Origin: Porpolomopsis calyptriformis
Taxonomy: Eukaryota > Basidiomycota > Agaricomycetes > Agaricales > Hygrophoraceae
Assembly: GCA_951640195.1 (NCBI GenBank)
Contig: OX621173.1
Location: 599,780 to 663,779, forward strand
Length of the DNA stretch: 64,000 nt
Direction: 5' to 3'
Positions 45,405-56,879 of the stretch are shown here, piece after piece (the first letter of the stretch is position 1; each line of letters opens with the position of its first letter). The position numbers and the translations under genes are program-made. The notes under the pieces are model-generated. The model did no database searches. It was not told the origin of the DNA and saw nothing but the letters and a program-made list of their open reading frames with translations.

Positions 45405-45412
45405 TGTACTAC
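45405..45412. repeat. Left target site duplication of the 8.2-kb transposon
   Basis: TGTACTAC here and TGTACTTC at 53617-53624 flank the element (7 of 8 match). The corresponding empty site TGTACTAC is present upstream of SSP1 near 43278. Confidence 0.5.
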
Positions 45413-45445
45413 ACACTTGTTCGGGCGAAGTGCTAAACTGAGGAT
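45413..45445 (+). repeat. Left terminal inverted repeat
   Basis: ACACTTGTTCGGGCGAAG followed by TGCTAAACTGAGG, paired with 53590-53616 in reverse complement. Best match starts at TTCGGGC. Confidence 0.5.
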
Positions 45446-45879
45446 TTGAGCCGGTTCGCTAGTCCAGCACCAGAAATGACCTGAATCTGACCCAGCGACG
45501 TTATGATGAATAAGGGATAAAAATGTATTGCCTTGACAGCCCTGAGCAGTGGGCAGCGATTGACCATTGGCCATCCCTGGAATGACGGTCTGGTGGTGGT
45601 GGGCTCTTACTCACTTTAGAGGGGCTGTTCATGGATTTGCAATCAGGGCTGCTCGAGTGAGGACCTATCCCTGGCGTAGGGGTGGCCCGAGGCTCACCAT
45701 GCATTCAGATACTGGATATTGGGATGATATTGAAAAAAGAATGACCAATTGTATTGCAATGCTATCTATCTATCTACGAACAGGAATGATAATGTCAAAG
45801 GAAATATGCAAGGTGATTAGAAGGAGTGTATATGAAGCGCAATTAAGGAATGGCATGGATTCGATTCCGCCAAAATCTT

Positions 45880-47338
45880 CCATCAATGTCCAATTTGACT
45901 CTGATGAAGTCTTCCGTCAATGTCCAATTGCCAGGCAAGCCCTTTTGCCATGAGGATCGTCTTCGGCCCAGGATACTGCTTCAGGTCATCTTGAAGAACC
46001 TTGTTGAAAAATCTAAATCGATTGTGAGCGTGATAAGATGTATATTAAAGAGAACACTTACTTCTTCAACCAAGATTCTTGTTCATTTTGATTGGGGCAA
46101 TCCAAGGCTGCCTGCTGGCATACTCGCAGAAGCATGTCATCCATATAGTTCCAGAACTGAGAACTCGAGTAAACGGTTCCCTCATCTCCGCCTGTATCTC
46201 CTTGGTCTTCCGTCGCTGCTGCATCATTATCAACCTGGATTGTTGAGGAAGCCATGGACGGTGTTATAGTGGTGGCGATTAAGGCGTTGAAGTCTTTTAG
46301 GGTAGATCGCTGCAATAGAGTCAGAAACAGTCGACACAAGTGAGGAAATTCACACACCATGAAGGCAACTCTTGCCCAATGATTACTGTTGACTTCCATT
46401 GCCTTGGGAGCCATGGCACTCATCAACTCATAAATGCCTTGAGGACGACTCCTGGTCCTTGTGTGCCGGAGAGACAAAGTAAGCTGCAAGATGGAATACT
46501 TAGTTTGAGACAATAATGGCAGATGTAAGACTCACCTTTTGCTTCATCGCGCTACGGGTATCTGTGAGACAAGACTTCATAAGGCTAATAAGCCGCCCAT
46601 ACATCTCAGGGTCGTCAAACACAGTTTCAGGTATTGAGAAAAAGCCGTGCCGTTCTTGCATTACAGTCTACCAAATCCAGTGAGCGCACAAATCCAGTGA
46701 GCGCACAAGTTCAGACATGCAACAACAAGCGCACCTTGATGCAAGAGTTTACACCATCAAGATAGGCTTTCATGCTAGGCGACATCAAGCATATCATCAA
46801 CCATTCAATGAAGTGTTTCTGAATGAACTTGCAGTCAATAAACACGACAATCATGAGCATCAGCTTACCTTGAAATCAGCTGACATGAGGAGCTGCATCG
46901 AGTCGTTGTTTTGCTATGCCCCATTGATTTTCATTAGATAGCCTTGAAGCGTGATCAACTTGCTGTCGGTATCAAGCTTTGAGGCCACATAAAATATTCA
47001 GACCATAAGGGACAAGTGAAATCATCTACCAACCTCTGCAAATTTATCCAAGGCGCTGTCTCCCAATCCGAACGTCTAGCAGACGCTTCGAGCAAGACCT
47101 TTATGCCATTTGGCTGTACGAGGTGAATTGACTTGATGCGAAGTGCGGAATGGGTCGATCTCGCTTTCCTCACCCTCCTACTCTCGACGAAGAGGATGGA
47201 GGGGAGAGAGGCCTTCTCCGTGAGCAGACATCTCCCTAGATCGGCTTGGGGTCAACTCAAAATGCGTCAAGGGGGTTGAAGAATGAGTTTGAGAGCGGGG
47301 GCTGTCATTGCTGGCCAGAAAACTGGCAAGCGCACTCA
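45880..47338 (-). CDS. Unrecognised second gene of the 8.2-kb element
   Basis: Minus strand. A start MSALASFLASNDSPRSQT at 47338, Ser/Thr/Pro-rich, precedes blocks RSTHSALRIKSIHLVQPNG and SARRSDWETAPWINLQR (47030-47170), then, after introns, YELMSAMAPKAMEVNSNHW, TLLQRSTLKDFNALIATTIT and SSQFWNYMDDMLLRVCQ, and LQDDLKQYPGPKTILMAKG near 45950. Exon joints are not fully resolved and the frame between the first blocks needs a shift or intron, so the model is approximate. Composition and location suggest an accessory protein of the transposon. No family recognised. Confidence 0.4.
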
Positions 47339-47446
47339 TGGTTGTTGATGAAAAAGCCAAGATGAACTTTCAACCTCCGATTGCCACGGGCGCTCACTCC
47401 TGAAAGTCACATTTCAGTGTATAAGATGTGTGAATAAAGGAAACTA

Positions 47447-50400
47447 TTAAGATATATTGTCAGGGGGAAAGGGTTGGAATGATGCCTCCGGATCACTACC
47501 AGCTGTAGGAGCATGGGGTCCAGAAAATGAGAAAGAAGCGACAGAGGGGGACGAGGAATGGGGGTGAGGCAGGGAAGCATACATGTTATGTGACTGGGAC
47601 AGGAAATTTGTTAATGGGAGAGGTGGATGTTGGTGCTCGACTACATCAGGAGTAGGGTAAAGCTGAGAAGACAGCGCATTCGGCTGTGATTGATGGACAG
47701 GAGGGTGGTACTGGGACGATAGCATTGAGGATGAGGAAAACAGGCAGCTGTTCTGACCCACCGAATAATAAACGTTCAGAGAGTGGGATTGAGGTTGACC
47801 AATTCCCAATACGAGGGATGGCTGGGGATAACACTGCCATGGTGGTATGGGAATGGTGTTGTCGTATGGTCGTGATTGATGGGGAATAGTTTGCGGTGCA
47901 CGGGGCAGTGGGGCAGAGGCAGAAATGAGCTGCAATTGGGACTGGGAAATTGTTGATGGTAGAGGAGGTAGCAAAGTGCCCACCTGCATACTTGTATCAG
48001 CTCTCTGCGGCCTTGATGTCTGTTTTTTCTTCATTGGCTTTGTTGTGGACAGACTGTTGTGTTGGAAATCCGGCAATGCCTTGAATAGTGAATTGATGCA
48101 GTCATCTTCGGGATTCGATGCATCCCCGTCTGATGCATTCTTGTTGGTTTTTTTTCTCGCTTTTGCCTTTTTTATTTCACGAACTTGACGTGCAGCAGTT
48201 CTCCGCAGCTCGACAGCATCCACCTCATTGTGGCCTAGTGATTCTTGAAGGTGCGTCGGTAGAGTAGCCTTGATATGCCTGTAGTTGTGAAGTGAGAAAA
48301 TATTGAGAACATAGTGCCATGTTATGTTATGGGTTGCGACGTTTCGAGTCTGCGGTGTTACTACACGTTCTTGCATTACTGGCTTGGAGATGTTTGGTGC
48401 ATTGCCGCAAGCTGAGAAAATGCAGTCGTGTTGAATGTTTACACTGCAAATGATGTCCTAGAATCATCAAGTCAGTCATCGCTTTATCCATTGTCTCCAT
48501 ATACCTTTCCCGAGACAACTTGCTCAACTTCTGAAAGCACCAGCTTGGGCACGTTCAGGCTTTGATGTAATTCGGGTTCAAAATCCATGCGTTGGAGACA
48601 CACGTGCGATGCAGTGTTTGGGTCACTCTCGGGAGCAAGTATTTCATGAACCAAGGTGACACAATACTTGAGTAAAGAAAAAGAAATGTCAACTTCAGGG
48701 AACAAGGGCACAGACAAGAATACATGCCATATCACACTCAGGGTCCTTGAAGATGACATATGAGCCAATATGCACGGTATCACCATGTAACGCCTGAAAA
48801 GAGATGGCCTCAAGAAAACGGCATGACTTCGGAGGTCTCAGGACATCTGTCTTTGAAGAGCGTGTTTCATTCCAGTTCTTGATTAAATGATTGCCTTGAG
48901 ATCCACTATGCGAACCGCTTGGCTTGCTGATCGATAGTATCCACCCTCCAAAATGAAATGAGAAATTAAAGTGGTGGATAGGTGAGACGCTTACCTGGTG
49001 GGCTGTCGTTATTGCTCTTGGGTATACTGAGCAGTCAAGCATGTTCAGGATGGCCATCCATATATGATCGCACAGCATCGCCGGCACATGCCCATCTTTT
49101 TGCAGATGTATCATACCAAAACCCACCAGTTGCGACATGCTTGATGATGTCCTGCGAGGCAAATGTATGACAAGCATCCCGACTTGGGGCTTGTCGATTA
49201 CTGAATATTGATGCAAGGCGGAAGATATGATTGAAGGCCTCATAGCGTTCTGTTGAGAAGACGATCACTGGGCCAAATCAATGAATGTATGCAGGGAGGT
49301 GGAGTAAAAAATAGAATTTTGGCTTCGAAATCAGTATACTCGGAGCGCACTGAACTGTGACATTCAACAGACCCTGAATGCATTGGGATAGCTCGGCCTG
49401 ACGAACAATCAATGACAAGGATTCGGCAGAATTAGAAAAGACGTACCAAATATGATTCCATATCCTCAATTTCCATATGCCAGACAAGGACAATAAGGCT
49501 CCCAATGATAGTCCAAGCCTCCAGGACCTTCGCCGGAACAAGGCCATAGATAATAAATGGCATGATTTGTGCGAAGCCCTTGAAATGTTTTCCGATGAGA
49601 CCTCCTTTGTACCGGCATACATACTCTGCGTTTATCTTGGGGATGTTAAGGCCGTCAGCATCCAGGGCAGTGAGTCGAGCTTGGAAGATCTCCATCCTCT
49701 TCGTTTTGCTCATGAGCCAGACACTCTGTCCCCAAAAGTACTTTACAACACCGAGCAGGATAGTGTGTAAGATTTCCGTTGGTGTATCCTGATGGATGTC
49801 AACACCTTGACCAAGGCTTGCATCAGTTTTTAACAGAACAATATACATTGTACAACATACCTGGCATTCTAATCAAGGGATTGATTATGCTCGGGAGTGT
49901 TTGCTTCGCCAACTCATCTTCCAGAATCTTCTGAATCTCGGCTTTTGACAATGCCCTTCCACTGGCTCCATGCTTTCGCAATGTCTTGCCCATATCAAGT
50001 AACATTCGAATTACAGATTCAGAACTGGCGTCACTAATACCAGTGTCAGTGGCAGATTTCTTAACTTTATCTGTCCCACCCGATAACGTTGATAGTCTCA
50101 ACTGTTTGAAAATGGTATTCTTTGTATCTGCTGACGTTCGTATCTAGCCAGACTTTGCATGGAGTCAGTGACGACCAATTTGCAAACAAAGGGGAAGCAC
50201 CGTGAAGAGCGAACAAAACCCTTCGTCCGATTCTTTGAATACCTTTGTGCCCCCAACCTTACAGGTCCGGCAAAACATATTGCTGTTCAAGCCAGCATGA
50301 CTACATTCCTCAGCTTGCATGGGATTATCGCCTGGAAAAAAAAGGGCATACAGACACAGGAGGACCTCCTCCTGGTTCTTGCAATCCCAGGCAATGATAC

Positions 50401-52289
50401 CTTCCTCAGCAGCTTTGCTTGACGAAGTCATGAGAATAATCAAGCCAGACTAGAAATTAAAAACCTACGCTATTGATTCTTTCAATGCCTGCATCAATTC
50501 CAGAGGAGATGCATGAGGAGAAGAGGTCGCAAAACGAATGGTGAACTCCTTTTCAAGCATTTCTCGAGGGAGGTTGGCATTTGACAGGTATATTACATGG
50601 TGTTTGTTCCACTGCTTAGATATATTTGCTGACACGTCATCCATGAAGGCAATGAGGGGGACCGAGTAAACCATCCGGTCAGCTGCCCTCGCACGCAGTC
50701 AGTGAGGCATATGATTTTTAAATGACGCAGAACACTCTGTGATGTATTGAACAGCATGACAAGTTGGTAATAATGATAGACCTACCTGAGAATCCGCACT
50801 TGAGTTCCTCCGGATCACTCTCTATATCTTCATAGTTGCGAGCAAAATTCTTGACTTTTGTAACGACTCTTGTCTGATCCACAACAAATCCAGCCTGGGA
50901 GGAATCAGATAAAGATTCGTGTCTAACGATATGCACTTACCTGAGAACGGACTACCTCCCAACCCAATGAGTATAGTTCCTCATCATCACCCCCAGCAGT
51001 GCTGACACTTTGCTTCTGGGTAAAGAAGCGTTCAGGAATGAAGTAGTTTCCTGATTTTCGTTGCAGTAATTCGCCAATGTAGTATATTTTTCCATCAATG
51101 TGAACGGTTGGTGCGACACATTCAGGAGGGAGATCAAGGAGCATCTTTGTGCCGTTACGAACTTCGGACATCCTCGGCCCATCATCCTGGGGATAGTCCG
51201 ACATTGCATGACGGATCAAGGGATTTGCATAATCCTGTTTGCAATAGACATTACCACACCCGAAAAGATACCCAAAAAAAGATGATACCTTGGCAATAGC
51301 CTTTGCCACATCATTGATATAAAAAACATTCCCGGATGGTGATACTACTTTTTCGGTTGGGTGTCCGACAAGCTGCTCAACCTTCTTTTGACAACGCTTG
51401 AGGGCATGAAGCGTCGGAACATCGTGTGCTTGGAGTTCAGCTGCCCAACTGAGGACAGCTTTTTGTTGGGCCTCAGAGAACCGGAGACGGGGTGATGTAA
51501 ATAAGAGATGTGTGAGAAACATCTGCAAGGAATGTAGATCTGCAGCATAATACAGTATAACTATGAAAACTCACCGACATGGATGGCCAGGGATATGTGG
51601 GCAATTTGATTGAGGCGTCATGGCTAGACTGCCCCCGATTGTATTCAAGTAGACCTGCCATTCATTATTGAGGATCTTGATTCAGGATCGATGGCAATAC
51701 TCACCAGACAGGTCAATCCCAAAATCGTCATAGCTTGCCTTGTTGTATTCAGATAAATCTTCATTGGCATGGTCTTGAAGTTCCTCCCAGTTGTCTAGAT
51801 CATCCAGCTGCAGAGATGAAAACATTTGCGAGTCGACCAATGGGATTGATGAATCGACAGGATCCCAGAGCTGATGGAGTGCGATGTTATTGTCACACTG
51901 ATCGTTGTCATCTCCATCCTGAATTGAAACCATAGGAAAGGCATCAAGAATGTCCTCCGTCGCTGAGCCATCATTAAAGGCATCCTCCTCCATCGGTAGG
52001 TCAATATGATCGCCGCTAGACATTGGGAACTGAGCACTTGCAGCAGATGACTTGGAGTGGATCACAGCGCGTCAGTGTGAATTACTACTCATGTGTCGCT
52101 TGATGTGCCTGTATTCAATCTCGAAACATTCACCCTGGTCTTTGGAACAGACCAGGCAATGGACCACGCCGGTTCTTGGGAGTTTAGAGAATACTGGAAA
52201 TGACTCTGAGTATCAGCAGGAGTGAGGAGAAAGTAAAATGTACCTTTCGGATCCAGATCACAACCCAGTTTGCTGGGTGCTTTGGGCAT
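47447..52289 (-). CDS. Transposase-like protein of the 8.2-kb element
   Basis: Long multi-exon minus-strand gene. Its start MPKAPSKLGCDLDPK leads, in one exon, to a C2H2-like finger (HCLVCSKD...YRHIKRHM). Later exons read LRFSEAQQKAVLSWAAEL, KVVSPSGNVFYINDVAKAI, YTV/YSVPLIAFMDDVSANISK with NKHHVIYLSNANLPREML, PGDNPMQAEECSHAGLN with CRTC, DIHQDTPTEILHTILLG, FSTERYEAFNHIFRLASIFS, DIICSVNIQHDC, and a C-terminal basic tract KKAKARKKTNKN plus a Pro/Ser/Gln-rich tail to 47447. Similar proteins are numerous in Agaricomycete genomes. The layout of hydrophobic and Cys blocks recalls RNase H-fold transposases of CACTA/KDZ type, but I cannot place the DDE residues with certainty. Reading frames are largely open, so it may be recent. 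Confidence 0.55.
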
Positions 52290-52452
52290 CGTGAGCCTTG
52301 AAGCTTGATACTTTGAAGCGAGCATGCAGCAATCTTTAAGCACGTGTCCTCAATAAGTCAAACCGCAACATCACCATGGATGCACACACAACGATGCTCT
52401 ACTTTGTCAATGGGTCAATGGCACAAGGGGACAGTGAAGAAAACAGAGATGT

Positions 52453-53096
52453 CCGACATCCCATCTCCGTCTCCATCTCCATTTCCGGCCTTCTACCTCC
52501 AAATACCAATATTCACGATATCATATACCACCCAACTTTTTTTCCCATAGCCCAAGTTAACCCTCTTTTTTTTTTGCAGCCGTTCACTTTTTCTGTAACA
52601 TTTCCACAGGAATATGTAACAATTACTACGCCCCCTCTAATTGCTGCACCCTCTGTCAACCCTCAGGGTGTCAAGCATGAGGTACGTCGCCATCTCTCAA
52701 GGAACAAATTATTTTACAACCTGTCTCACACAGCATGACCCCCCCCCATTTTTACCGCTCTCGTCCAACTTCAACTTTGAGGATCGTGCTCAATGGATGA
52801 GACTTGCAGATACGATCCATGATTGGTTGGTTTCCAAAAGTCAACAACTTCGCCCGACGTACCAATGGAATTGGGGAAATGAAGTATTTTGGCTGGCTTT
52901 CACAACAGCGTATCCTGCGTTCCCCCATGGCGATTGGCCCAAATGGAATCCCGAGATTGATATGGAGGGGCATTACATTTCTGAGTGGTTGAGGCGTTCA
53001 GGTGAAGATGAAGACGTGGATGAGCTTGCCGCCGAGGGGGGGAGGGACCTTACTGTTGCGTGGCAGGACTTCCAGCATCTCACTCAGTGTGTCTAA
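52453..53096 (+). CDS. Short gene at the right end of the 8.2-kb element
   Basis: Plus strand, divergent from the transposase-like gene. It begins MSDIPSPSPSPFPAFYLQI; after a run of T and a TTTTGCAG acceptor, introns lead to FEDRAQWMRLADTIHDWLVS, QWNWGNEVFWLAFTTAYPAF and MEGHYISEWLRRSGEDED, stop at 53096. Not recognised. Contains no HxD/His set that would mark the TET/JBP enzymes carried by some fungal KDZ elements. Boundaries are tentative. Confidence 0.4.
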
Positions 53097-53589
53097 GTCT
53101 AAGTCTGATACCCTGATAGTCACTGTTATTGTATGATACTTTGTACGAAATGGCACCAATGCGTACGATGAGTTTGATATACTCTGCCTCTGTACATTTC
53201 TCAATGAGGACACATAAGTGACCTGGCGCTTACCCAAAGCCTTGGCACACTCGCGCTGGGCAAGGAGCGTGAGGGCTGATACCGTCCTCTGCCAGCGCTG
53301 AGCAGGTGTGAGACAGCCAATGAGACAGCCAATGACAGGCTCTGGTGCCAAGCCCGGTACCAGGGTTTCACAACATTGATGGCTGAGGAATAGATAAGAT
53401 TGGCAAATCGGCCCCTGAAAAGGCCTAAAATTGACCCATAGCTTGGATCGGACGTCAATAAAGGCTAGTAGCAAATTATCTCAAGGGATTCAGGATCACG
53501 CCAGCAATTTGTCAGATTATCAACCTGTCGATGTTTGGGGGGCGAAGGGGAGACACGTCATCACTCTATTATTAAAACGAACCAAACGT

Positions 53590-53616
53590 CAGTTCAGTCC
53601 TTTGCCCGAATAGGCA
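53590..53616 (-). repeat. Right terminal inverted repeat
   Basis: Reads CAGTTCAGTCCTTTGCCCGA in forward orientation and pairs with 45413-45443. Followed by target duplication TGTACTTC (53617-53624). Confidence 0.5.
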
Positions 53617-53624
53617 TGTACTTC

Positions 53625-53843
53625 TCCGGAGGCCAAGGCATCCCGCATTGCAAATTTAATTCCTCCATAATATGGGCGAATTCGTTGGTTGCCAACGCCA
53701 TCGGAGAGGTCTTGTGATCATATTCAAATCACTCAAAGGTATTAAAGACTCGACATGGGCACCATCTCCTGAGTAGTGCCGGCCACTCCTTCGAACAGAA
53801 AGCAGGTCTTTTTTTTTTTGAATATTCAACACAACCAATCATC
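53625..53843 (+). promoter_or_regulatory. SSP-family promoter of SSP2
   Basis: Near-identical to 43300-43520 (see SSP1), with one change removing two bases at the GGGCACCATCTCCTGAG block. The first bases after the transposon rejoin this homology, marking the insertion point. Confidence 0.65.
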
Positions 53844-54442
53844 ATGCACCTCTCAATTGTCGCTGTCTTTGCCTTGCTCATTAATGCGGTTGTCATATAC
53901 GCTGCTCCCCTGAAGAAAGGTGATCCGCTGCCAGAATGGATTGATGTACGTTTCACTTGATATTTTTAGGTCTTGACGATTGACATTCTTCCATTAGACT
54001 AGGTGTTCAAGCATCTGTCCCACCAAGGCTGGAAGTCACGAGAATTGCATGACGCAATGCCAGTCCTGCTGGCATAAGTGGAGTCGCTCTTCAGAAGGGG
54101 AAGACGTTGTACGTTCAGCTTGGGTTTTCTTTGAGCCCTACAATTTATACCCTTCAACAGATTCTAAAAAGTCATCCTGTGGGCTGGTTCACAGAGTATG
54201 ATAAGCGCTTGAGGATTAATGACAAGATATTCTCGGGGTTTTTGGGATATTTGGAAAGGGAGCACAAGCTGGGTAGTGTGAAAATGGAAAACTTCGTTAA
54301 GGATGGTGGGAAAATGGAGAAATGGGTGGAGGAGGGTGAACCCCCTCTCGGTAAAGAGTGGAAGAGGGCCGGGAGCAAATCGATCCATCGCTTTCTTTAT
54401 TTACAGACCTTTATTTACAAAGCCGCAAATCGTTCACCTTAC
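53844..54442 (+). CDS. Small secreted protein SSP2 with twin CX3C motif
   Basis: Signal peptide identical in sequence to SSP1 (MHLSIVAVFALLINAVVIYA), then APLKKGDPLPEWID. After intron 1, exon 2 has RCSSIC, 9 residues, ENCMTQCQSC (CX3C-X9-CX3C) and a Trp/Ser stretch ending GEDV. Intron 2 leads to a charged C-terminus (LKSHPVGWFTEYDKRLRI...) ending KAANRSPY, about 165 aa in all. Outside the cysteines the mature exons share little with SSP1, while both introns are recognisably alike (TTTTTAGGTC..TGAC, ACAATTTATACCC). Secreted, unknown function, effector-like by pattern. Confidence 0.7.
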
Positions 54443-55078
54443 TGATTACCCAGTACTTGACCATCTTTTCTATCACCCTACACTGTCGGTGCCTCGTGTC
54501 TCGCACATCTCCAAATGTCCTGGCGATCACACCATTAGTGTCCCTGGCAGGCAGCAAACCCTGCTCGCAACAGCAGCCACCCAGATGACCCGGGCATGTC
54601 TCTGGACAGAAACAACGCAATCTTCTAGGTTGTGATCCGAACGCGCGAGCCTGCAACGCTCTCTTCGTAGCGCGAACAGGGCACGCCATCTCTCTTCGAC
54701 ACCGTTGACATCGTTTCATCGCAACGCAGCTACCATTGAAGCACGTCTGGAGGGACCAATGTGAGTGTAAATAGGTTGTCAAGCGGGACCAATGATAACC
54801 CCTCATCATATCGTCACTCTCAATGACCAGTTTCCTGGCGCATCACAAAACATATGCTTGCAACATTTTTATGAAGACGACGAACACCGGAGCGGAGGGG
54901 CTAAGGGTACTACCTCACACCGGACGGTTCTCATTCAATATCGATTTTGTAATTGCACTTTCAAATTTGCTTGTAATTTTCTTATCATGTTTTGGCTTCG
55001 CATGAATGAAATTGCCCAAAGCTATCCCTGCAGGCTATGATGGCTTGACCTACCCGCCTACTGGGTTCTGGAGCGAGA
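54443..55078. other. Spacer downstream of SSP2
   Basis: No gene is supported. 54545-54610 weakly matches the SSP1 downstream flank. Open frames here lack splice or motif support. Confidence 0.4.
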
Positions 55079-55280
55079 TATCCCGCATTGCCAATTCCAT
55101 TTGGATTAGTTCAAGGGGGGCGTTGCCAAACGGAACTCCGAGAGATATGTGGATATCGCAACTTGGCCGGGCCATCAGGGGTTCAGAATGGAGGCAGGGC
55201 TCATGACGCCTTTGAATTTGATATTTAAACTATGCAGACTCGACATCGACTCGTTTCCAGTAGTGCCGGCCACTCCGACA
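55079..55280 (+). promoter_or_regulatory. Degenerate third copy of the SSP promoter
   Basis: Landmarks of the SSP1/SSP2 promoter recur in order: TCCCGCATTGCCAATTCC, GTTGCCAA, GACTCGACAT and GTAGTGCCGGCCACTCC (ending 55276). No signal-peptide exon follows; the sequence runs into the coiled-coil TE-type gene. It suggests a third SSP unit lost to transposon insertion. Confidence 0.55.
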
Positions 55281-56815
55281 AAAATACACGATCTTGAGCA
55301 CAACATTAGACTTTTGCGTGAAGAAAACAGAAGAATACAAACAGAGGCATTGCACTCGCAAGCACAAATAGAGATGCGCTTTTGGGAGATGGAGAAAAAG
55401 TTTGAGGAGAGGGTTGTTGCATTTGCCTCCCTAGCTGAACAGGCAGCTGCAAGATCAATCAAGGGCCGCGAGGAGGAATCCGATGGTGATGACGATACTT
55501 CCAGTGATGTGGAGATGGTCAATGAGGCAGAGTGTAAGGCAAAAATGAGTATCGATGCATCAAATCACAGCAAGATAAAGGTACGTACAAAGCTAGTCTA
55601 AACAGATAGACATTGATGGATTGCTGAGTAGTAACTCGTTCATTTCATGTATTGCAAGTTCCTGGGTGTTTCTAAACTGAGCGATAAAGGTGATTTCCCC
55701 ATCATTGGAGAAGATACTGATCTGGACAACTTACCATTAGTCGATGGCTCTGAAGACATCCATCAAGTCCGTTTCTACTGGGACAAACCGTATAAATTTC
55801 CAGCTAATCATGCAGGAATCATGACCATTGGGTCTTTTACACGATCGCATGGTAGCAACTATGTGTCAGAGGCGGCTGCATACCTAGACGTGATCAAACA
55901 AGGCGACCTTGAGGCTCGATTTGTTACGAAATATCAGGCCCTGCAAAAAGTCTATCGTGGGACAACGGGTAAGAAATTGATGAAGCCTGGTGGAGAACTC
56001 ACCAAAAACAAAAGGGACAACCGTGCCAGAGGGGTTAGCCTTGCCATGTGTGGTATGGAATACAGCTAATTTATTTTCAGAAACTTGAAGTGCGCGAAAG
56101 GAAGCAAGCATCGCTGCCAGCTGATTCACAATGGCGTTTGTCCAAGTACAACCCTGCACTTGCCATCCAACAGATGTCAGATGATGAAGACACCTACGAT
56201 GATCAAAAACTCATACCAAATGTGTATACATCCCGGGCGCCAACAAGCCGTTCTGCCATAGTATGTCAATCTGTCCAGCTTGCATTGCATTACTGACAAA
56301 AAGAGTAGGTCAACGAACTCTTTCAAGCAATTGATGCCATACCTGATGTGCGATCATCAAGCCAGTTTGTAAAGAGAATCCGTGGCGAACCGAAAGACCA
56401 ACCACCCCCTGCAACTAAAACCCTTAACGGCAGAGCCAGGCGATGGATGGTTGACCCAGATTGGCTCCAGAAGCACCCTGAATTTGACAACCCAAACCGC
56501 CTTGCTGACAATGGAAGACACTGGGGGGATGCCAACGATCCTGAAGAGACTGAAGACCTTATCAAGCAGGCGGTTAAAGACAAAGCAGAGTTAAAATTGA
56601 AATGCAGGCATAAAGCGAAGGGTGAGGGAGATGGTAACAAAGCTGAGAAACGAGCAAAGAATGGAAAAGGAAAAGGAAAAGGAAAAGGAAAAGGAAGGGC
56701 CACCTCCACTGCCATCACCACTGCCAATGCACCAAAGGCTGGAGGGTCATGCCTTAAACCCATCACACCAGAAATGATTGATGATAACGACAACGACGAT
56801 TCATTGTATGGGTGA
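55198..56815 (+). CDS. Transposon-associated coiled-coil protein (Agaricomycete family)
   Basis: Plus strand with at least three introns. First a coiled coil (IHDLEHNIRLLREENRRIQT, EMRFWEMEKKFEERV), an acidic stretch, then after an intron KLSDKGDFPIIGEDTDLDNL, VRFYWDKPYKFP, and, further on, KLEVRERKQASLPADSQWR, MSDDEDTYDDQ, ARRWMVDPDWLQKHPEFDNP. A Lys/Gly repeat (GKGKGKGKG) precedes the end at 56815. Comparable proteins accompany DNA transposons in many mushroom genomes. The first exon overlaps the SSP promoter remnant, so the true start may be lost or chimeric. Function unknown. Confidence 0.55.
56668..56698. repeat. GGAAAA microsatellite inside the coiled-coil gene
   Basis: About five repeats of GGAAAA coding Gly-Lys. 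In frame, so length variants would alter the protein by dipeptides only. Confidence 0.6.
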
Positions 56816-56879
56816 CTGTGGAATCAAGGCTCATCTTCAAGTGGTCCATCCGGCTCTGTACCTGTCTTTTTTGTTATTA

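Larger units (their letters stand above)
45010..45412 (+). pseudogene. Relic of the GPI8 3' end and flank
   Basis: 45040-45110 matches the GPI8 exon encoding [19 protein letters not shown], with substitutions and frame damage. 45250-45412 matches the region downstream of the GPI8 stop (TTATTCGAG, TGTTTGTTTCTCGTCAT, ATGTCACGCACCG, TGTACTAC). The intervening 3' exons are mostly deleted or unreadable. It has the same orientation as GPI8. Together with SSP2 it forms the second half of a tandem duplication later split by a transposon. Confidence 0.65.
45413..53616. mobile_element. 8.2-kb TIR DNA transposon inside the duplicated SSP locus
   Basis: Defined by comparing the SSP1 locus (no insert) with the SSP2 locus. 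GPI8-flank homology stops at 45412 and SSP-promoter homology resumes at about 53617. The ends are imperfect inverted repeats: TTCGGGCGAAGTGCTAAAC at 45420 and, on the other strand, TTCGGGCAAAGGACTGAAC ending at 53609, about 75 percent alike over 24 bp. The flanking duplication is about 8 bp, as known for hAT, P and KDZ superfamily elements. It carries a long minus-strand transposase-like gene (47447-52289), a second minus-strand gene and a short plus-strand gene. Superfamily not proven. Confidence 0.6.

Noticed and set aside
52453..53096. TET/JBP dioxygenase cargo, as in some fungal KDZ elements
   Set aside because: No HxD and distal His motif is visible in the readable exons.
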